Origin: Oenanthe sinensis
Lineage: Eukaryota > Streptophyta > Magnoliopsida > Apiales > Apiaceae
Reading direction: 5' to 3'
Assembly (NCBI GenBank): GCA_028671895.1
Contig: CM053813.1
Span: forward strand, 40,209,501 to 40,273,500
DNA length: 64,000 nt
In this document: piece after piece, positions 13,300 through 26,500 of the stretch
Layout: every line of letters begins with the position of its first letter
Numbering within the stretch: the stretch's first letter is position 1
Position numbers and translations under genes: made by a program
Notes under the pieces: model-generated
The model's database searches: none
Seen by the model: the letters and a program-made list of their open reading frames with translations, nothing else
What the model was told of the DNA's origin: nothing

Positions 13300-14455
13300 T
13301 TTTTATAATTAGTTATTCACAAATGAACTCCGGAGTAGGGGTTCTTTTTTTATGATTATTAAGCTTTTTTTTTCCTGGGTAAAAATGATGTCAATAGCTG
13401 CATAAGCACTTGTCAATTTGTCATCAGCATAAGCAGTCAGCTTAATTAGAGGGGTGTATTGAGATTTAAAAAAAATAAAACAAAACAGATTATTAATTAT
13501 TCGTGAATTTTAATAGATTGTAGCTGCTGAGTATGATTTCCATCGTGTTAAAAACTAGGAAAAGAAAAGAACTACAAAAATACCCTTAAATTTTAATAGA
13601 ATATGGATTACTTTCAAACTTTTTAATATTTTGATTGAATATCATTAGATTTTAAACATTTTAAAAAAAAATCTTCATTGAATATACTTAATTAAATTCA
13701 ATAATCTTTGACTTCTTTAAAATTGAATTTTAATAAATTGTGGCTGATTTAAATTCTACATAGAATTTACACGTATATTGTATATGATTTATCCTTTAAT
13801 TTGTAATTATAATAATTTTGTTTTTCGTACTGCCTTATTTTTATTATTAATATTGGGGGTGAGGAATGTAGATTAAAAAATGTTTAAGAAAAAGCAGGAA
13901 AAGAAAGAAAAATATGTATAAATGAGTGAAAATTATAAGTTTTCTCTAAGAAAATATATTATTTAAAATAATATTAAAAGTAAATGAAATATTACTAAAA
14001 AATTGAATTAAAAACTGAATCGGATGAAGGGAATATTTTTTTTCTTTTCCTTAAATTTGGAAATATTTAGAAAAAGACACTGGGTGGTATTTAATAGGAG
14101 TGACCAACGTCATTATGTGACATTTTTCCAAACAGATGGAGTAAAATCAATTAAAACATTTTATAATAAAACATATGACACCTAAATTTTAGAAATAATT
14201 TTATATATCTAGCATTATATTCAACATATAATAGCCTGGAATGCGAAGATAAGTTGATGATTAAGGTTGAGAACATGGTTGCATAACTTGAGCCTCCAAC
14301 TAACTAGTCTTTCTCCTAAATATTATAATTTAGAGCATTTCCAATCGCTCAAACTCATTAGGAACCCACTCCAGCTGGCAGGTAACAATAGCACGTACAG
14401 CCAACGGTTTTAAATTGAGGCCACAACAAAAGCGAGTATTCATAGAGCAATTGTT
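13300..14455. other. AT-rich spacer
   Basis: No gene seen. Around 13450, 'ttagaggggtgtattgaga' resembles the end of the GGGGTGTATTCAAT MITE at 44.2 kb, but no partner end is clear. At 14333, 'agagcatttccaatcgctc' is a typical MITE-like start, also without a clear partner. Confidence 0.5.
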
Positions 14456-14459
14456 ACTG

Positions 14460-14806
14460 TTTATGGACCCGAACATGGGTGATCTATCAATGAACAGGAT
14501 GAAACTTGGATGAAACTAAGTGAAGGTCTGAACCGACTGATGTTGAAGAATCAACGGATGAGTTGTGGTTAGAGGTGAAATGCCACTCGAACCAGAACTA
14601 GCTGGTTCTCCTCGAAATGCGTTGAGGCGCAGCAGTTGATGTCCAGGGCTAAAATACTGTTTCGGTGCGGGCCGCGAGAGCGGTACCAAATCGAGGCAAA
14701 CTCTGAATACTAGATATGACGTCAAAATAAAATAACAGGAACTAAGGTCGGCCAGTGAGACGATGGGGGATAAGTTTCATCATCGAGAGGGAAACAGCCG
14801 GATCAC
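14460..14806 (+). pseudogene. Nuclear insert of plastid 23S rRNA (NUPT)
   Basis: About 345 bases read, in sense orientation, as the middle of a plastid-type 23S rRNA. Landmarks in order: GGACCCGAAC..GGGTGATCT, GTTGAAGAATCA.CGGATGAG, GTGAAATGCCACTCGAACC, AGCTGGTTCTCC, GAAATGCGTTGAGGCGCAG, TTTCGGTGCGGGCCGCGAG, CAAACTCTGAATACTAGATA, GATGGGGGATAAG.TTCATC, GAGAGGGAAACAGCC. Many substitutions and small indels show it is old and non-functional. GC content is well above its flanks. The plastid origin (versus mitochondrial 26S) is from recall of the sequence. It starts and stops abruptly with no other rRNA domain nearby. Confidence 0.88.
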
Positions 14807-15049
14807 TGTAAATTTATAGCCAACATTTTCTTGGCTAAATTTGTCGAAATCCTACAGATATGTAGGAACCTCCACATCAGCTCCTGCAATTTCTTTCCCT
14901 TTCCCACTCCCGCTCTTCTCCTCCCACACTTTACTTGCATGCATGTATTTTCAATCTCTTTATTTTGTTATTTTTGTTTCAAATTAGGGATTTGTCTGTG
15001 ATTATTGTACAAAATGGGGTTGCTATTTTACTTTGAGTTTATGTACGCT

Positions 15050-15264
15050 CGGTGGCGGAACCATGGGAGTCTGGGAGGCTAGCCTTTGCTCCGGGTCCAT
15101 CGAGAAAGTATTTGTTTTTTAGATAAAACCCAGTTGGACTATAAAATTTTAAGATATTTATCGGAAGCCCTTTTGAAAGTGTAGAAAATAGGGCATGGTC
15201 TCTGGTGTATGATAGGTCTTGTTTCTTAACCTTGATTCCTTTTAATGTTTTGGTTCTGCCACTG
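15050..15264. mobile_element. hAT-type MITE, about 215 bp
   Basis: The left end CGGTGGCGGAACCA and the right end TGGTTCTGCCACTG are near-perfect inverted repeats of the CAGTGGCGGAA type used by plant hAT elements. No clean 8-bp target duplication was found, so the exact borders are uncertain. Confidence 0.6.
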
Positions 15265-16221
15265 CTGTATAGTAATGGATGTATGGATATTTTATAAACA
15301 CTGGTATCAAGATGTACACTTATCTCAAGTATGACTGCATGACAAATATAAAATATGTTTATGACAGTAACTTACATATTCCAGCAGATTTAAGTCTCTA
15401 GTTGCACCATATAGATTTGTGCATTTCTTTCCACTTATAATTTGAAAATAATAATAAAATATATTTTTCAAAATATAGCTACTCACAGACTCAACAAATT
15501 TTAACTAACCATTATTTTATATTATTTTAACTAACCATTATAATTTCAATGTTCTTGTAAAGTAGTCTCAAGTTAAATCACCTCCAAGCATTTGTTAGAT
15601 TTTTGTAAACATTCTACCTGAACCATTGTATTAGAGAATGTTAATCAACTCATCATTTTTGGATAAAATTAATCAAGAACATTATTCATCAAAATCAACT
15701 ATATTCTTTCTTGACAATTCAATCAATAATCATCGATCAATAATAATAATACTCATAAAAAAACTTTCCAAACCAACTTAAGCCAATAACAATGCTACCT
15801 TGTGCTCCTCTGTTTTATAATATGTTTTATTTCCGTACTTTAAATATTAATTGAATATTTATATTTATAAAACTAAAATTTAAAAAATAATAATCATAAT
15901 TATATGATCAAAATTCTTTAAAATGAATGCCAAAAAATTAAACCATGTATTTTGAGACAGACAAGGTAAAACTCCAAGCAACAGATTAGCAATTGTGTTG
16001 AGAGGGAATACTCGATTAAAAATTGAGTTGAGATAAAGACGAAATCAGTAGAAACTAAAAACTAATCTAAGCCGCCTAGTCAATATAATCTAATGACCTC
16101 TAAAAACACCACACACAATTAAAATAAATTATGAGCCCCCAGTTAGACTCTTGGCAACTTATATATTTAATGAATAAGCTTATTTTCTATTTCTCATTTA
16201 AACTATTTTCTATTTGATGAC

Positions 16222-16285
<64 letters not shown>

Positions 16286-16765
16286 ATTGGAAATAAATTA
16301 TGAGCCCCCAATTATGAAATAAAATTTCATAATTATACACCAGATAAAACACACAAAAAATTCACAAAATTAAATGTATAAAATTAATAAAATTTATAAT
16401 TACGAAAATTTAAAATTAAACATAATTTTATTTATTGTTATGTAATTGAGAATAATATCTGATCCCATATAATATTTGACCTACTACTTTTACTAGAAAA
16501 ATTAAAAGAAACCCACCACTTACCGTTTAGAACTAGAATATTGATTTTATGATACGAATGCCCGCCATGTTTGTCATTTTTTTTTTTGCCACGCATGTTT
16601 GTCATGTTTTAGTTTAGTTATTTTTACATATCTTCTGGAAAAATAAAGTGATGCTTACGAAGCCAGGTTTTTTTATTTCAGCAGCTACAATTGTTCCAAA
16701 CAGAAACACATCAAGAACCATCAAGTGAGAGTCAGAGACTGTATCAAAAAGAAAGAACCAAAAAC
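15265..16765. other. AT-rich spacer upstream of the SABATH gene
   Basis: No gene seen. A long (TA)n tract occupies 16226-16283. The phrase AAATAAATTATGAGCCCCC occurs at about 16125 and again at about 16292, so the tract sits between two short direct repeats. Confidence 0.6.
16226..16283. repeat. (TA)n microsatellite
   Basis: Nearly uninterrupted alternating TA over about 58 bases, flanked on both sides by a short direct repeat containing ATTATGAGCCCCC. Confidence 0.9.
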
Positions 16766-18099
16766 ATGGATTTAGTACAAGTTTTATCCATGACTGCAGG
16801 CAATCACCAATGTAGCTATGCCGACAACTCCACCCTTCAGGTCTCTCTCTCTCTCTCTCTCATATTGTTATTGTTTTAATGACATCTAAAAATTTAAACC
16901 ATTTTGTAATGTCCAGAAAGGTGTGATATTGAAGTCCAAAATGTTTTTAGAAGACAGCATCAAGGATTATGGGACGGAGCATGGGTTCTCCGAATGCTTC
17001 AAGCTATGTGACTTGGGTTGCTGTTCTGGACCTAATGCCTTCCTATCCGTTACAAATATAATAAACAGTGTTCTTGCAGTATGCCAGGAGAAAAATCTGA
17101 AAGCACCTAACGAGTTTCAAGTCCTTTTAAATGATCTTCCAAATAATGATTTCAACTCACTTTTCAAAATGATACCATCATTCTATTCCAAGCTTAAAAA
17201 TGAGAATGGTCTTGAAAAATCTTTAAACTGTTTCGTATCTGGAGTGCCAGGTTCTTTCTATACAAGACTCTTTCCGAGTAAAAGTCTCCATTTTGTCCAT
17301 TCTTCGTATAGTATTCATTGGCTATCACAGGTACGTAGTTATATTAGTTATATTAAATGTACTGATGAATGAAATCAAAATCTATAATTTATTTAGACTA
17401 CATACTTTAGTGCAGATTCCTGAGAAACTGCAGGATAATAACAGAGGAAATGTCAACTTAGCAAAATCAAGTCCTCGTGCTGTTTATGAGCATACTCTAA
17501 TCAATTTAAAAGAGACTTCACAGCATTTCTGCGCATAAGATCCATAGAAATGATTCCTAATGGCCGGATGGTGTTAACACTCATTGGAAGGACCACCAGC
17601 AATGATTATTATGATTACTACGGATTACTGGAAAAATCACTTCAAGACATTTTGGCTGAGGTAAGTATACTATTCAAATTTCAATTAATATATAAGTGAT
17701 CCAAGTTTAATGGAGTATTGTTTGCTTTGCAAGGGTTTACTTCATGAGGAAGATATCAATTCCTTCAATCTGCCAATATATCACCCATGTCCTGACGAAT
17801 TGGAGGCAATAATCGAATCTGAGAGCTCGTTTAGTCTTGATAGACTTGAGACCTTTGAAGTTAACATGGACATGCGCGATGAAGATGAAATTATCAAGTC
17901 GGGAGAAAGTAGTGGCAAATATATAGCCAAAACATGTAGAGCTGTAATGGAGCCATTGCTTGCTGATCATTTTGGACATGCTTACATGGACAAGATATTT
18001 GAGAGGTATGCAATGCACGCGAATGAGCAACTCGCTAGGGAGAACATTACCTGTTTCAATATTGTTGTCTCCCTGACAAGGAATTGTAATAACTATTAA
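16766..18099 (+). pseudogene. SABATH carboxyl methyltransferase with one frameshift
   Basis: Four exons: 16766-16840, 16917-17330, 17416-17660, 17734-18099. SABATH enzymes transfer a methyl group from S-adenosylmethionine to the carboxyl of small acids such as salicylate, benzoate or jasmonate, in the cytosol. Visible features: N-terminal VQVLSMTAGN..CSYADNS; SAM-binding CDLGCCSGPNAF and LLNDLPNNDF; substrate-pocket SSYSIHWLSQ; GRMVLTLIGR; and the closing NIVVSLTRN. Exon 3 is 245 nt where 246 is needed: one T is missing at about 17493 (after VYEH), so the frame reaches a stop at 17536. Restoring phase would give about 366 residues, normal for the family. Everything else is intact, so this is a young pseudogene, a polymorphism or an assembly error. 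The substrate cannot be assigned; His in SIHWLSQ, where salicylate enzymes often have Met, argues weakly against salicylate. Confidence 0.85.
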
Positions 18100-18420
18100 A
18101 TCTTATATCAAGAATCTAGCCTAAATAAACAGTTTCATCATGTAGATGGTGATTGAAGTTGTATCTTCATGAAATATATTATTCCAATTCAATGCTAGCC
18201 GTATAATTGATTATTCCAATACAATGTCATGCTTCAATGAAATATATATGTTTACTCCAATGCAAATGGTACACATATATCAGACTAAAATGCATTCCGG
18301 TGGGTTGTAATTTTTTGTTTTTTCATGCTGATACTAAACTTTATCCTGACCAAAATAATGGCTAAATATACATTTTTGATGCATGTTAATGCCTCAGCCT
18401 CTCTGCCTTAAAATTCGCGT

Positions 18421-18650
18421 TAGGGTTTTTTTTGATTAAATTGCATCATGTGTACTTATAATTTAATTTTTTTACATTTTAGTGGTTAAAATAAATTATC
18501 CTTAAAGTTCTTTAAAGAAATAAATTTAACTTTAGCGTTGTCTAAATAAATAAATTTAACCATGCAAATGTACATTTTCATATCAATCATCAAAAGTGTA
18601 AAATAATTAAATTACATATATACATGATGTAATTTAATCAAGAAACCTTA
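18421..18650. mobile_element. Fold-back MITE, 230 bp
   Basis: The left end TAGGGTTT..TTGATTAAATTGCATCATGT and the right end ACATGATGTAATTTAATCAAGAAACCTTA are long imperfect inverted repeats, with similarity continuing inward through a TTTACA-type block. Superfamily not assigned. It sits between the SABATH pseudogene and the CACTA remnant. Confidence 0.7.
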
Positions 18651-18759
18651 ATGTTGTTGGATGGATTTTAATATTAGAGGGACAAAATTACTATTGTGTG
18701 TTAAAATTAAATATAAATTTAGCGAGAAAATGTCCAATATGACACTATTTTTAACTCAA

Positions 18760-20640
18760 ATGTATATGTCGGAGCATACGACTAAACACATGACATGATA
18801 CAAGAAGAGGGAAACAAAGTTAGGAGAACTTAGTCACCCTTCGGATGGAGATGAGTGGAAAACTTTTGACCGTCGTTATCCAACATTCGCAAGAGAGAAT
18901 CGGAATATTCGTCTTGGACTTGGAACCGATGGTTTTTGTTTGTTTAGCAGCTCGGAAAAAAAAATCTACACGGTGTGGCCGGTGGTAGTGGTGGTCTATA
19001 ATCTTCCTCCTTCAATGTCAATGAAGAAGTCGTACACATTTATGACTCTTTTAATTCCAGGTGAAAAGAGTCCGACTAAAAATTTAAATGTGTGCCTTAG
19101 ACCCCTCATAAATGAACTAAAATTGTTATGGAATGTAGGGGTGGAGACATTTGATCAATCAATAAAATAAAATTTTACCATGAGGGTGGCGGTTATGTGG
19201 ATAATAACCGATTTCCCCGGATTAGGGATGGTTAGCGGGTGGTCTACACATGAGAAATTCTCATGTCCGGTTTGTCTTGGAAATATTGTTGGTATTCAAT
19301 TGAAAAATTGTGGAAAATGTAGTTTTTTTGGTACTAATCGTTGTTTTTTGCCGAAAGATGATCCTCTTCGTCTTCCAAGTACTAGGTTTGCAAGTGAAGA
19401 AAAAAGGTCATTTGTTGGTAGGTCAAGTGGTGGGTCTTTGAAAACTTTTTGTGAAACATTAGAATTTCCACCACTCGGAAAAAAGAACAAAAATAAGAAA
19501 AGTCCGGATTTCGGGGTTTCTCACAATTGGACACATTTTTCAATGTTTTACGAGTTATCATATTGGTCTTCACTCTCGATGCGTCATTGTATTGATGTCA
19601 TGCACACCGAAAAAATGTGTTTGACAATATTTTTTACACTATTATAAATGATGTCAAGAAGACAAAGGATCACAAGAAGGCAAGGTTAGATTGTGAGTTA
19701 TTGAATGTGATGCCCGAATTGTGGATGACAAATAAAAAGAAGCCAAAAATGCCGTTTACACTCACAAAACTGCAACTCAAACTCATGTATGAATGGTTTC
19801 GTTCATTAAAACTTCTGGATGGTTATGCATCAAATATTGGACGTTGTAAGGATAATTGTAAGTTTTCGGGGTTCAAATCACATGATTGTCATATTATCAT
19901 GCAAAAGTTATTGCCGCATGCAATTCATGAGCTTTTACCATCTTATATTTTTGATGCACTTGCATCACTTTCAAATTTCTTTCAAGATATTTGCTCTTCT
20001 ACTTTAATCCGTGATGATTTCAAAATTTTGAAAAGGTCTATAGTCCAAACGATGCTCGTATTAGAAACATTTTTTTTACCAAGATTTTTTGATTCAATGG
20101 AGCACTTAATAATCCACTTGGCCGAAGAGGGCCGGTTAATTATCGTTGGATGTATTTTGTTGAGAGAATGATGGGATACATGAAGCATAAGGTTCGTAAT
20201 AAGGCAAGAGTTGAAGATTTGATTACGGAACGTTATGTAGAGGATGAGATGTCGAATTTTTGTTCATTTTATTTTGATTTGAAATCCAACACGGTTCATA
20301 ATCAACTACGCCGTAACGAGGTTGTGGATGGTACACATGATAAAAACGAACTAGAAGTATTTACGTATCCTATTAGTACAACCGGGAAACATATAAATGA
20401 ATATTTAACAGATTATGAACGATTGCTTGCGGAAGAATACGTTTTGTTTAATTCACCGGAAGTTCACCCTTATATTGAAGAGTATGAAACTCATGTCAAA
20501 GCAAGTCAACCAAATACAACACCGAACGATTTGGAGAGATTGTTAAAAACCGAGTTTAAATCATGGTTTAAATCAAAGATTGGGAATAATGATGTCAATG
20601 TAGGAATTTATGCACCAGCAAAAGCATTGAATAACATTTA
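18760..20640 (+). pseudogene. CACTA (En/Spm, TNP2-type) transposase remnant, 5' part
   Basis: The translation follows the TNP2/Transposase_21 family: WKTFDRRYPTFARENRNIRLGLGTDGF, YNLPPSMSMKKSYTFMTLLIPG, PLINELKLLWNVGVETFD, MWIITDFPGLGMVSGWSTHEKFSCPVC, CIDVMHTEKNVFDNI (the conserved D in DVMH), then the DUF4218-like PVNYRWMYFVERMMGYMK. Lesions seen: TGA at 18796 in place of an expected Trp, TAA at 19168, a 1-nt loss in an A-run near 19610, and another shift near 20130. No CACTA terminal repeats were found at the edges. The product would have been a nuclear cut-and-paste transposase; it is dead. The reading resumes at about 22.3 kb after an insert. Confidence 0.85.
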
Positions 20641-22280
20641 TTTGCATATATTCCTATGTATACATACATATAGATACAAAAACTATTTTATAAATTGAAG
20701 AATACCTTGATTGCTTTCCGGCAACAGCTAGAGAAGATCTTGTTCTTCAATCCTTGCAATCACCCCTCAAGTGTGGAGTGCTCTAAAGATATCCACCAAG
20801 AATCAAACTAAAAGATGAAGGAGGAGGCTAGAGAGGAAATTAGGGTTGTCTCCCTTTTAAAATATTTCTCACAAATATTAGGGTTTTTAAGTATTAGGGT
20901 TTATAATCCAATATTTATAGACAAATATCTCAACTGAGATATTTTCTATAAATATCTTATTATTAATTCCCTTTTTAATTAATTAATCTTATTAATTAAT
21001 TAGTTAATGATTAAAACTATTTTAATCATTAATTCTTTTTTCTAAACTCTTTTAGAAAATTATTCTCTCTTCATATTTAATTACTTTAATTAAATATTTA
21101 ATTAATAATATTAAGATCTTATCTTAAATAATTTATAATTAATTAAATCTTATTTAATTAATTTATAAAATTTGTTAAGTAATTATTTATTTCATAAATA
21201 AATAATGACTAGCTATTATTAATCATTCCTTCATCTATAATTTAATCTCTTTATGGTGTGACTCTTTAGGTTCAATATTAAGCCGGTAGTAGAAATAAAT
21301 AATAATAAACATTTTATTTATTATTTATATGAATTCTATTAATTCATTAAATATAATTAATCTGATTAATTATATTTATTCTACATCGTGAGTGATGCTT
21401 CTCAACATATCGCGACTATCCAGATAATACGAAATCATTGCTTAGAATACTTAGAATCTGTCAGTAATTAGTTACCGTACAATTAATTCCTTCTACCCTT
21501 CAATATCCCGATTAAATACAAGGCATGGAACTCGTGTCAAGCCTATCTAATTTAATCATATGATTTCTTATTCATAATGCAAAGTTCCTTTTAATGCAAA
21601 TTAAAAACTCTTTCTAATTTCATTCACTCTGGCCAGAGATTCCTGAACTTGCATATCTAAGAATAACATAGGATATTCACTTCCTTTACTGGAAGGGGCA
21701 GATCATTTATTGATCCGTTAACTATCTCCATACACAAATCACTATGCCCAGAATGGACCTAATGAATGTCCTAGAGACTAAGGACTAAACCAAAGCATAA
21801 ATTATTGTGTACGAGATTACTCTAACGATCTCAAGTCTAAGGATACTTGTACAACTATTTACTTAATAAACAACTATCGACACATGAGTAAACTCCATTA
21901 GTTGTTCTACTTATCGAGTTATGTTCAGTGAACTTATTCCTTAATAAGCACCTACATACTAGCTATAGTGTCACCACACAAATGTCTATGAGAACAGACA
22001 TCCTCCTAAGAGAGCTAGCATAGTATGTACTGATCTTTACGGATTTACCAATTTCCAATTAGTTATCCTATGATCAGGAACTGTTTAAGTCTAAAGCTAT
22101 TATCTTCTAGATCTCATTATTACAATCTTATTATAATTCTAGAAGCTTTGCTCTAAATTATGGAACATCTTATTTAATACACTTCAAATAGATTAAGCCC
22201 ATAACATAAATACTTTATTATTATCAAATGAAATCAAATAAGAGTAGCAGAAAGTTTTTCCTAACTCATCATACATGATT
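20640..22280. mobile_element. 1.6-kb insert in the CACTA remnant, possibly a solo LTR
   Basis: The transposase reading stops after about 20610-20640 and its continuation (LLAGPAKLTIIYEICTVNDYKF) appears only after 22310. Between lies non-coding sequence: A/T-rich blocks at 20860-21360, then moderately complex sequence resembling an LTR. No gag or pol frame, primer-binding site or second LTR is present. Borders and target duplication could not be fixed. Confidence 0.5.
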
Positions 22281-22289
22281 GGTTTTAGG

Positions 22290-22740
22290 TCAAACACTTT
22301 CAGTAATGGTTCACGTTTTAGATCCTTACTTGCGGGACCGGCGAAATTGACAATAATTTATGAAATTTGTACCGTTAATGATTATAAATTTCTTAGAAAA
22401 TCTTCTGTAAGTGGTAGTTCGGGAATTATGGTCAAATGTAGTTCACATGAGAATGTCTTGAACAATTATTATGGTGAATTGCAAGAAGTTATCAAACTTA
22501 TTTATCAAGGGGAAAACAAGTATACTTGTTCAAATGTGATTGGTTCGATAGTGTCAGGTCCGGTGTACAAGTTGACCGAAATCGTGTTGTTACCATTGAT
22601 GTAAGTTCGCGATTAAGATCAAATAAAGTATTTATATTAGCTAGTCAAGCTAGTCAAGTGTACTATGCTCCTAGTGTGTTAACACTATAAAATAATATGT
22701 ACACGGTCATTACAAGTAAAAGTCATCATTTTAATGAAAC
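22290..22740 (+). pseudogene. CACTA transposase remnant, 3' part
   Basis: An open frame from 22275 to 22602 reads as the C-terminal DUF4216-like region: LLAGPAKLTIIYEICTVNDYKFLRKSS, GIMVKCSS, NNYYGELQEVIKLIY. Frameshifted fragments continue to about 22690 (RSNKVFILASQASQVYYAPS). It continues the protein broken at 20.6 kb. Decayed. Confidence 0.75.
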
Positions 22741-22744
22741 GATA

Positions 22745-23495
22745 AATTCATTAAAGGTAAAGAGAGGTTCACGGTAAGTCATAACAAATCCAAAGGGGAG
22801 AATTGATACCAGGTTTTTTATAATGTGGTCTGAGGATTCACAGACATATCTTATACATAGTTATAATACCATATTACCATGTAGTATACTAGGTATCCAA
22901 TATTGAAGCTGGACGGTGTCAAGTGCTATTGTGCCTATCTGAACCATAAAATCTAGCTCATAGAGTGAAGACTTCTCTTACATTAATAATTAATTAATTG
23001 GCACCCTACCCCTTCTTCGACATGTGTGGGGTTTCTCAGCAGAAGATTCGAAGGCCTCTCCTAAGACCTTGAGGTGTGGCCGTGTAGGTGGTGTGGAAAG
23101 CAACTAAATAGTTCTTTTATCTTTAAATGTTGTGTCCAATGCTATGTACCTGATTTCGAAAACATACGCTCTGTATACCTCTAGAACCTTAAGGTGTTGC
23201 GACTTGCGAGAGATAGTCATAAATACCTGAGTGGCTCAGTGTAATGTATTACCATAAGTGGTAGCTGATATTTTATTTTATTTACAACATCTATTACTGT
23301 GATCATGCATTATATATTGCAACTTCAATGCATGTTCTCATGGCCATCATTATTATTCATCCTTAGTTAAAGTCTATATCTCGTAACTGGAAGATATTCT
23401 TGTGACAGTCATCTTGACTCGGTCAGCAAATATTGCCATATCATAGAACGTCTCTCTTTCGAATCTTCAAAAACAGGTAATATACTTTAGATGAT
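22745..23495 (+). pseudogene. SKIP17-like gene fragment, part 1
   Basis: 22745-22985 matches intron 1 of the complete gene (8150-8395), from TAAAGGTAAAGAGAGG through AAGACTTCTCTTA. 23220-23260 matches 8400-8440 (ACCTCAGTGGCTCAGTGTA type). 23265-23495 matches 10275-10520, that is the end of intron 4, exon 5 and the start of intron 5 (GAATCTTCAAAAACAGGTAA). Exons 2-4 are missing, and about 235 bases of other sequence (22985-23220) are inserted. In exon 5 the AATGTTGACCTGAGACAAACATTAGAG stretch is shortened. Part 2 lies at 27426. The order is the same as in the intact gene. Confidence 0.85.
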
Positions 23496-23568
23496 GCCTT
23501 GGAAAGTCCTTTTTTAGGAATGATTACTTGTAATAAAGTGGAATTTGAGGCAAATGCTTGGTAATGGA

Positions 23569-26500
23569 CAGTGACGGAAGGAGTGTAGGGACTGGGGGGT
23601 CCATTGACCCTGCTTAGCTACTATTTTTTTATTTTTATTTTTTGTATTTTAGAATTGCTGCCTTTTTGCCACCCCTTAGATATAAAAAAAATGTATTAGT
23701 TTTGTTTGTATTACAAACTGCAGCACATGTATACACGCATACAAAAGTCAACACATGGTGAATTAAAAAAAAATACATAACGCACGCTCCCTAAATCCCT
23801 AATACACAATGACAAAGTAAGATAAAAGAACAGATACACTATAAAACACCCGACAACGACAACACGAGAGGAGATAAGTAAAGCAACCAGGTTTATTCTC
23901 CTTTAAATCGAAGCTCTATTTCAGTTGGGTAAGTTTGAATAATGAATTTTATTTATATGTTTAGTTTGTACCTTTGAATAATTGAATATTGAATTAATTA
24001 TTGGCTTATTGCTGGGTGGTTCACTTTTTGTCACAGAACAAGTGTTTGGTTTTGGAATTAGGGTTATCAAGACAAAGCAAAGGGTCAGTGAATTTTATTC
24101 TTCTGCCTTGGTCATTTGGTGCCCACTGTCTTGTAAGTTTTAACCCCCTATTTGGCTGTTTCACTCAATATTTTATAAATACTTCTAGTTGCTTATATGA
24201 ACAAATGAACAATGCACTATGTAATGTATAAATATTATATTGTGTTTGTTTACTTTAATTATTATAGGATAATGGATAAATTTTTAATTAAAAGACCAAG
24301 AAATTCCGTTGATCCTAATAGAAATAGTTGTTCCAATCCGGCTCCTACTTCCACTACAACTCCTACTCATGCTTCTACTCCAACGCCAACTCATTCTCCA
24401 ACTCCTACTCCTACCGATGGTATTGTAAGTGACCCGGGATTGCGTAAACAAATTCATGAGTTTGATGTTAGTATGCGAGATCGTATCCGGAGAGAGTATA
24501 TCTCTAAAGGTCCTTGTCAACCGAAGGGACATAATTTTTCAAAAACTAAATTTGGAGACTACAAGAGATGCTTTAGAGAAGATTGGTACAAAGTATTTGA
24601 TTGGTTGGAGTATAGTATCTCGAATGATGCCGCTTATTGTTTTAGTTGTTATCTTTTCAAGCCAATCAATGTTATTCGCTATGGAGATGAAGCATTCACA
24701 AAAGATGGGTTTAAAAATTGGAAGAAAGCAAGTGAAAAATTCAAAGACCATGTTGGCGAAATGGGTAGCCCGCATCATAATTCTAGAATACAATTTGAAG
24801 CTTTTAAAAATCAAAGACAAAGTTTGCCTCATTTGTTAACATCTACAAGTCGCGAGATGGAGGTTGCTTATCACACTCGTTTGACTGCAAATTTGGATGT
24901 GACCTCAATTTTATTGAGGCAAGGTTTGTCTTTTCGTGGCCATGATGAGTCCTCGACCTCATTGAATAGAGGAAATTTTCTTGAGTTTCTTGAATGGTAT
25001 AGCATAAGAAATAAATAAATAGCCAAAGTTGTAACTCAAAATGCTCCCGGAAACAATCAAATGACTTCTCCTTACATTCAAAAACAAATGGCTAATGCTT
25101 GTGCCGTGGAGACAACACTTGCAATATTGGAGGACATTGGTGATAGTTTATTCACTATTTTAGTTGATGAGTCTCGTGATATCTCAGTGAAAGAACAAAT
25201 GGCTGTTGTTCTTAGATATGTGAACAAGAATGGAGAAGTTATTGAACGTTTTCTAGCTGTGGTTCATGTAGAAGATACTTCATCTAAATGCTTGAAAGAT
25301 GCCATTGTTGCCTTATTTGCCAAACATGGGTTATCTTTGTCCAGATTGAGGGGTCAAGGATATGACGGTGCTTCAAATATGCGAGGACAATTTCATGGAT
25401 TAAAATCTCTCATTTTAAAAGAGAATCCTTATGCTTGGTATGTTCATTGTTTCGCTCACCAACTTCAATTAGTGATTGTTGTTGTTGCCAAAACAAATCG
25501 AGCTATTAGTGATTTCTTTAATCTTATTGGCTTGATTGTGAATATGAGTGGATCATCTTGCAAAAGGGCTGACCGTCTTCGATAAAGTGAACATGAACGA
25601 ATAATTGAACGCCTTGAGACAGGAGAAATTAGCAGTGGAAGGGGCAAAAATCAAGAAAAAGGATTGGCAAGACCATGTGACACTAGATGGGGATCCCACT
25701 ACATCATTTTACTACGTCTACACTCATTGTGGCCTTCGGTTATAAAAGTGCTTGAAAACATTTTTGATGATGGTAGTAATAGTGATACACGAGGTATGTC
25801 TAAGACCTTGTTGATTAGGATGGAAAGCTACGACTTTGTGTTTATATTTCACTTGATGAAACAAATACTTGGCTACACAAATTATTTGTCAAATTTGCTA
25901 CAACAAAGAGATCAAAATATAGTCCAAGCTATGCATTTAATTATGAATGTAAAGGAACGAATGCAAGACTTTCGAGAAAGAGGATGAGAAATATTTTTGA
26001 ATGAAGTTGACTCTTTTTGTGTGGCAAACAATATTGAGGTTGTTAACATGGAAGATATCATAAAATCTCGTACCCGGATGAAGAGAGATGGACAAAGTGT
26101 CACTAATTACCATCATTATCGCATTGAAGTTTTTTGTGAGATAGTTTATCTAGTTTTTTGTCAAGTCTATTTTATTATCAACTTCTTTCTTAACTCCGCT
26201 TCTCCCTCTCTTATGAACTAGGTTGTTGATTTAATTTCTCAAGAGTTGGATACTCGTTTTCCGGAAGTTAGCACCGATTTACTTCTTTCGGTAGCATGCC
26301 TTGATCCTAGGAATTCATATTCCAACTTTGATATTGATAAGTTAGTACATCTTGTTGATCTTTATAAGGAAGATTTCTCATGTACTGAGGTTTTGATGAT
26401 TAAAACACAACTTGACATGTACATTCATGATATAAGAAGGGAAAAAGAATTTTCAGAAATTGAAGATTTGGGGAGTCTTGCGAAAAAGATGGTTGCAACT

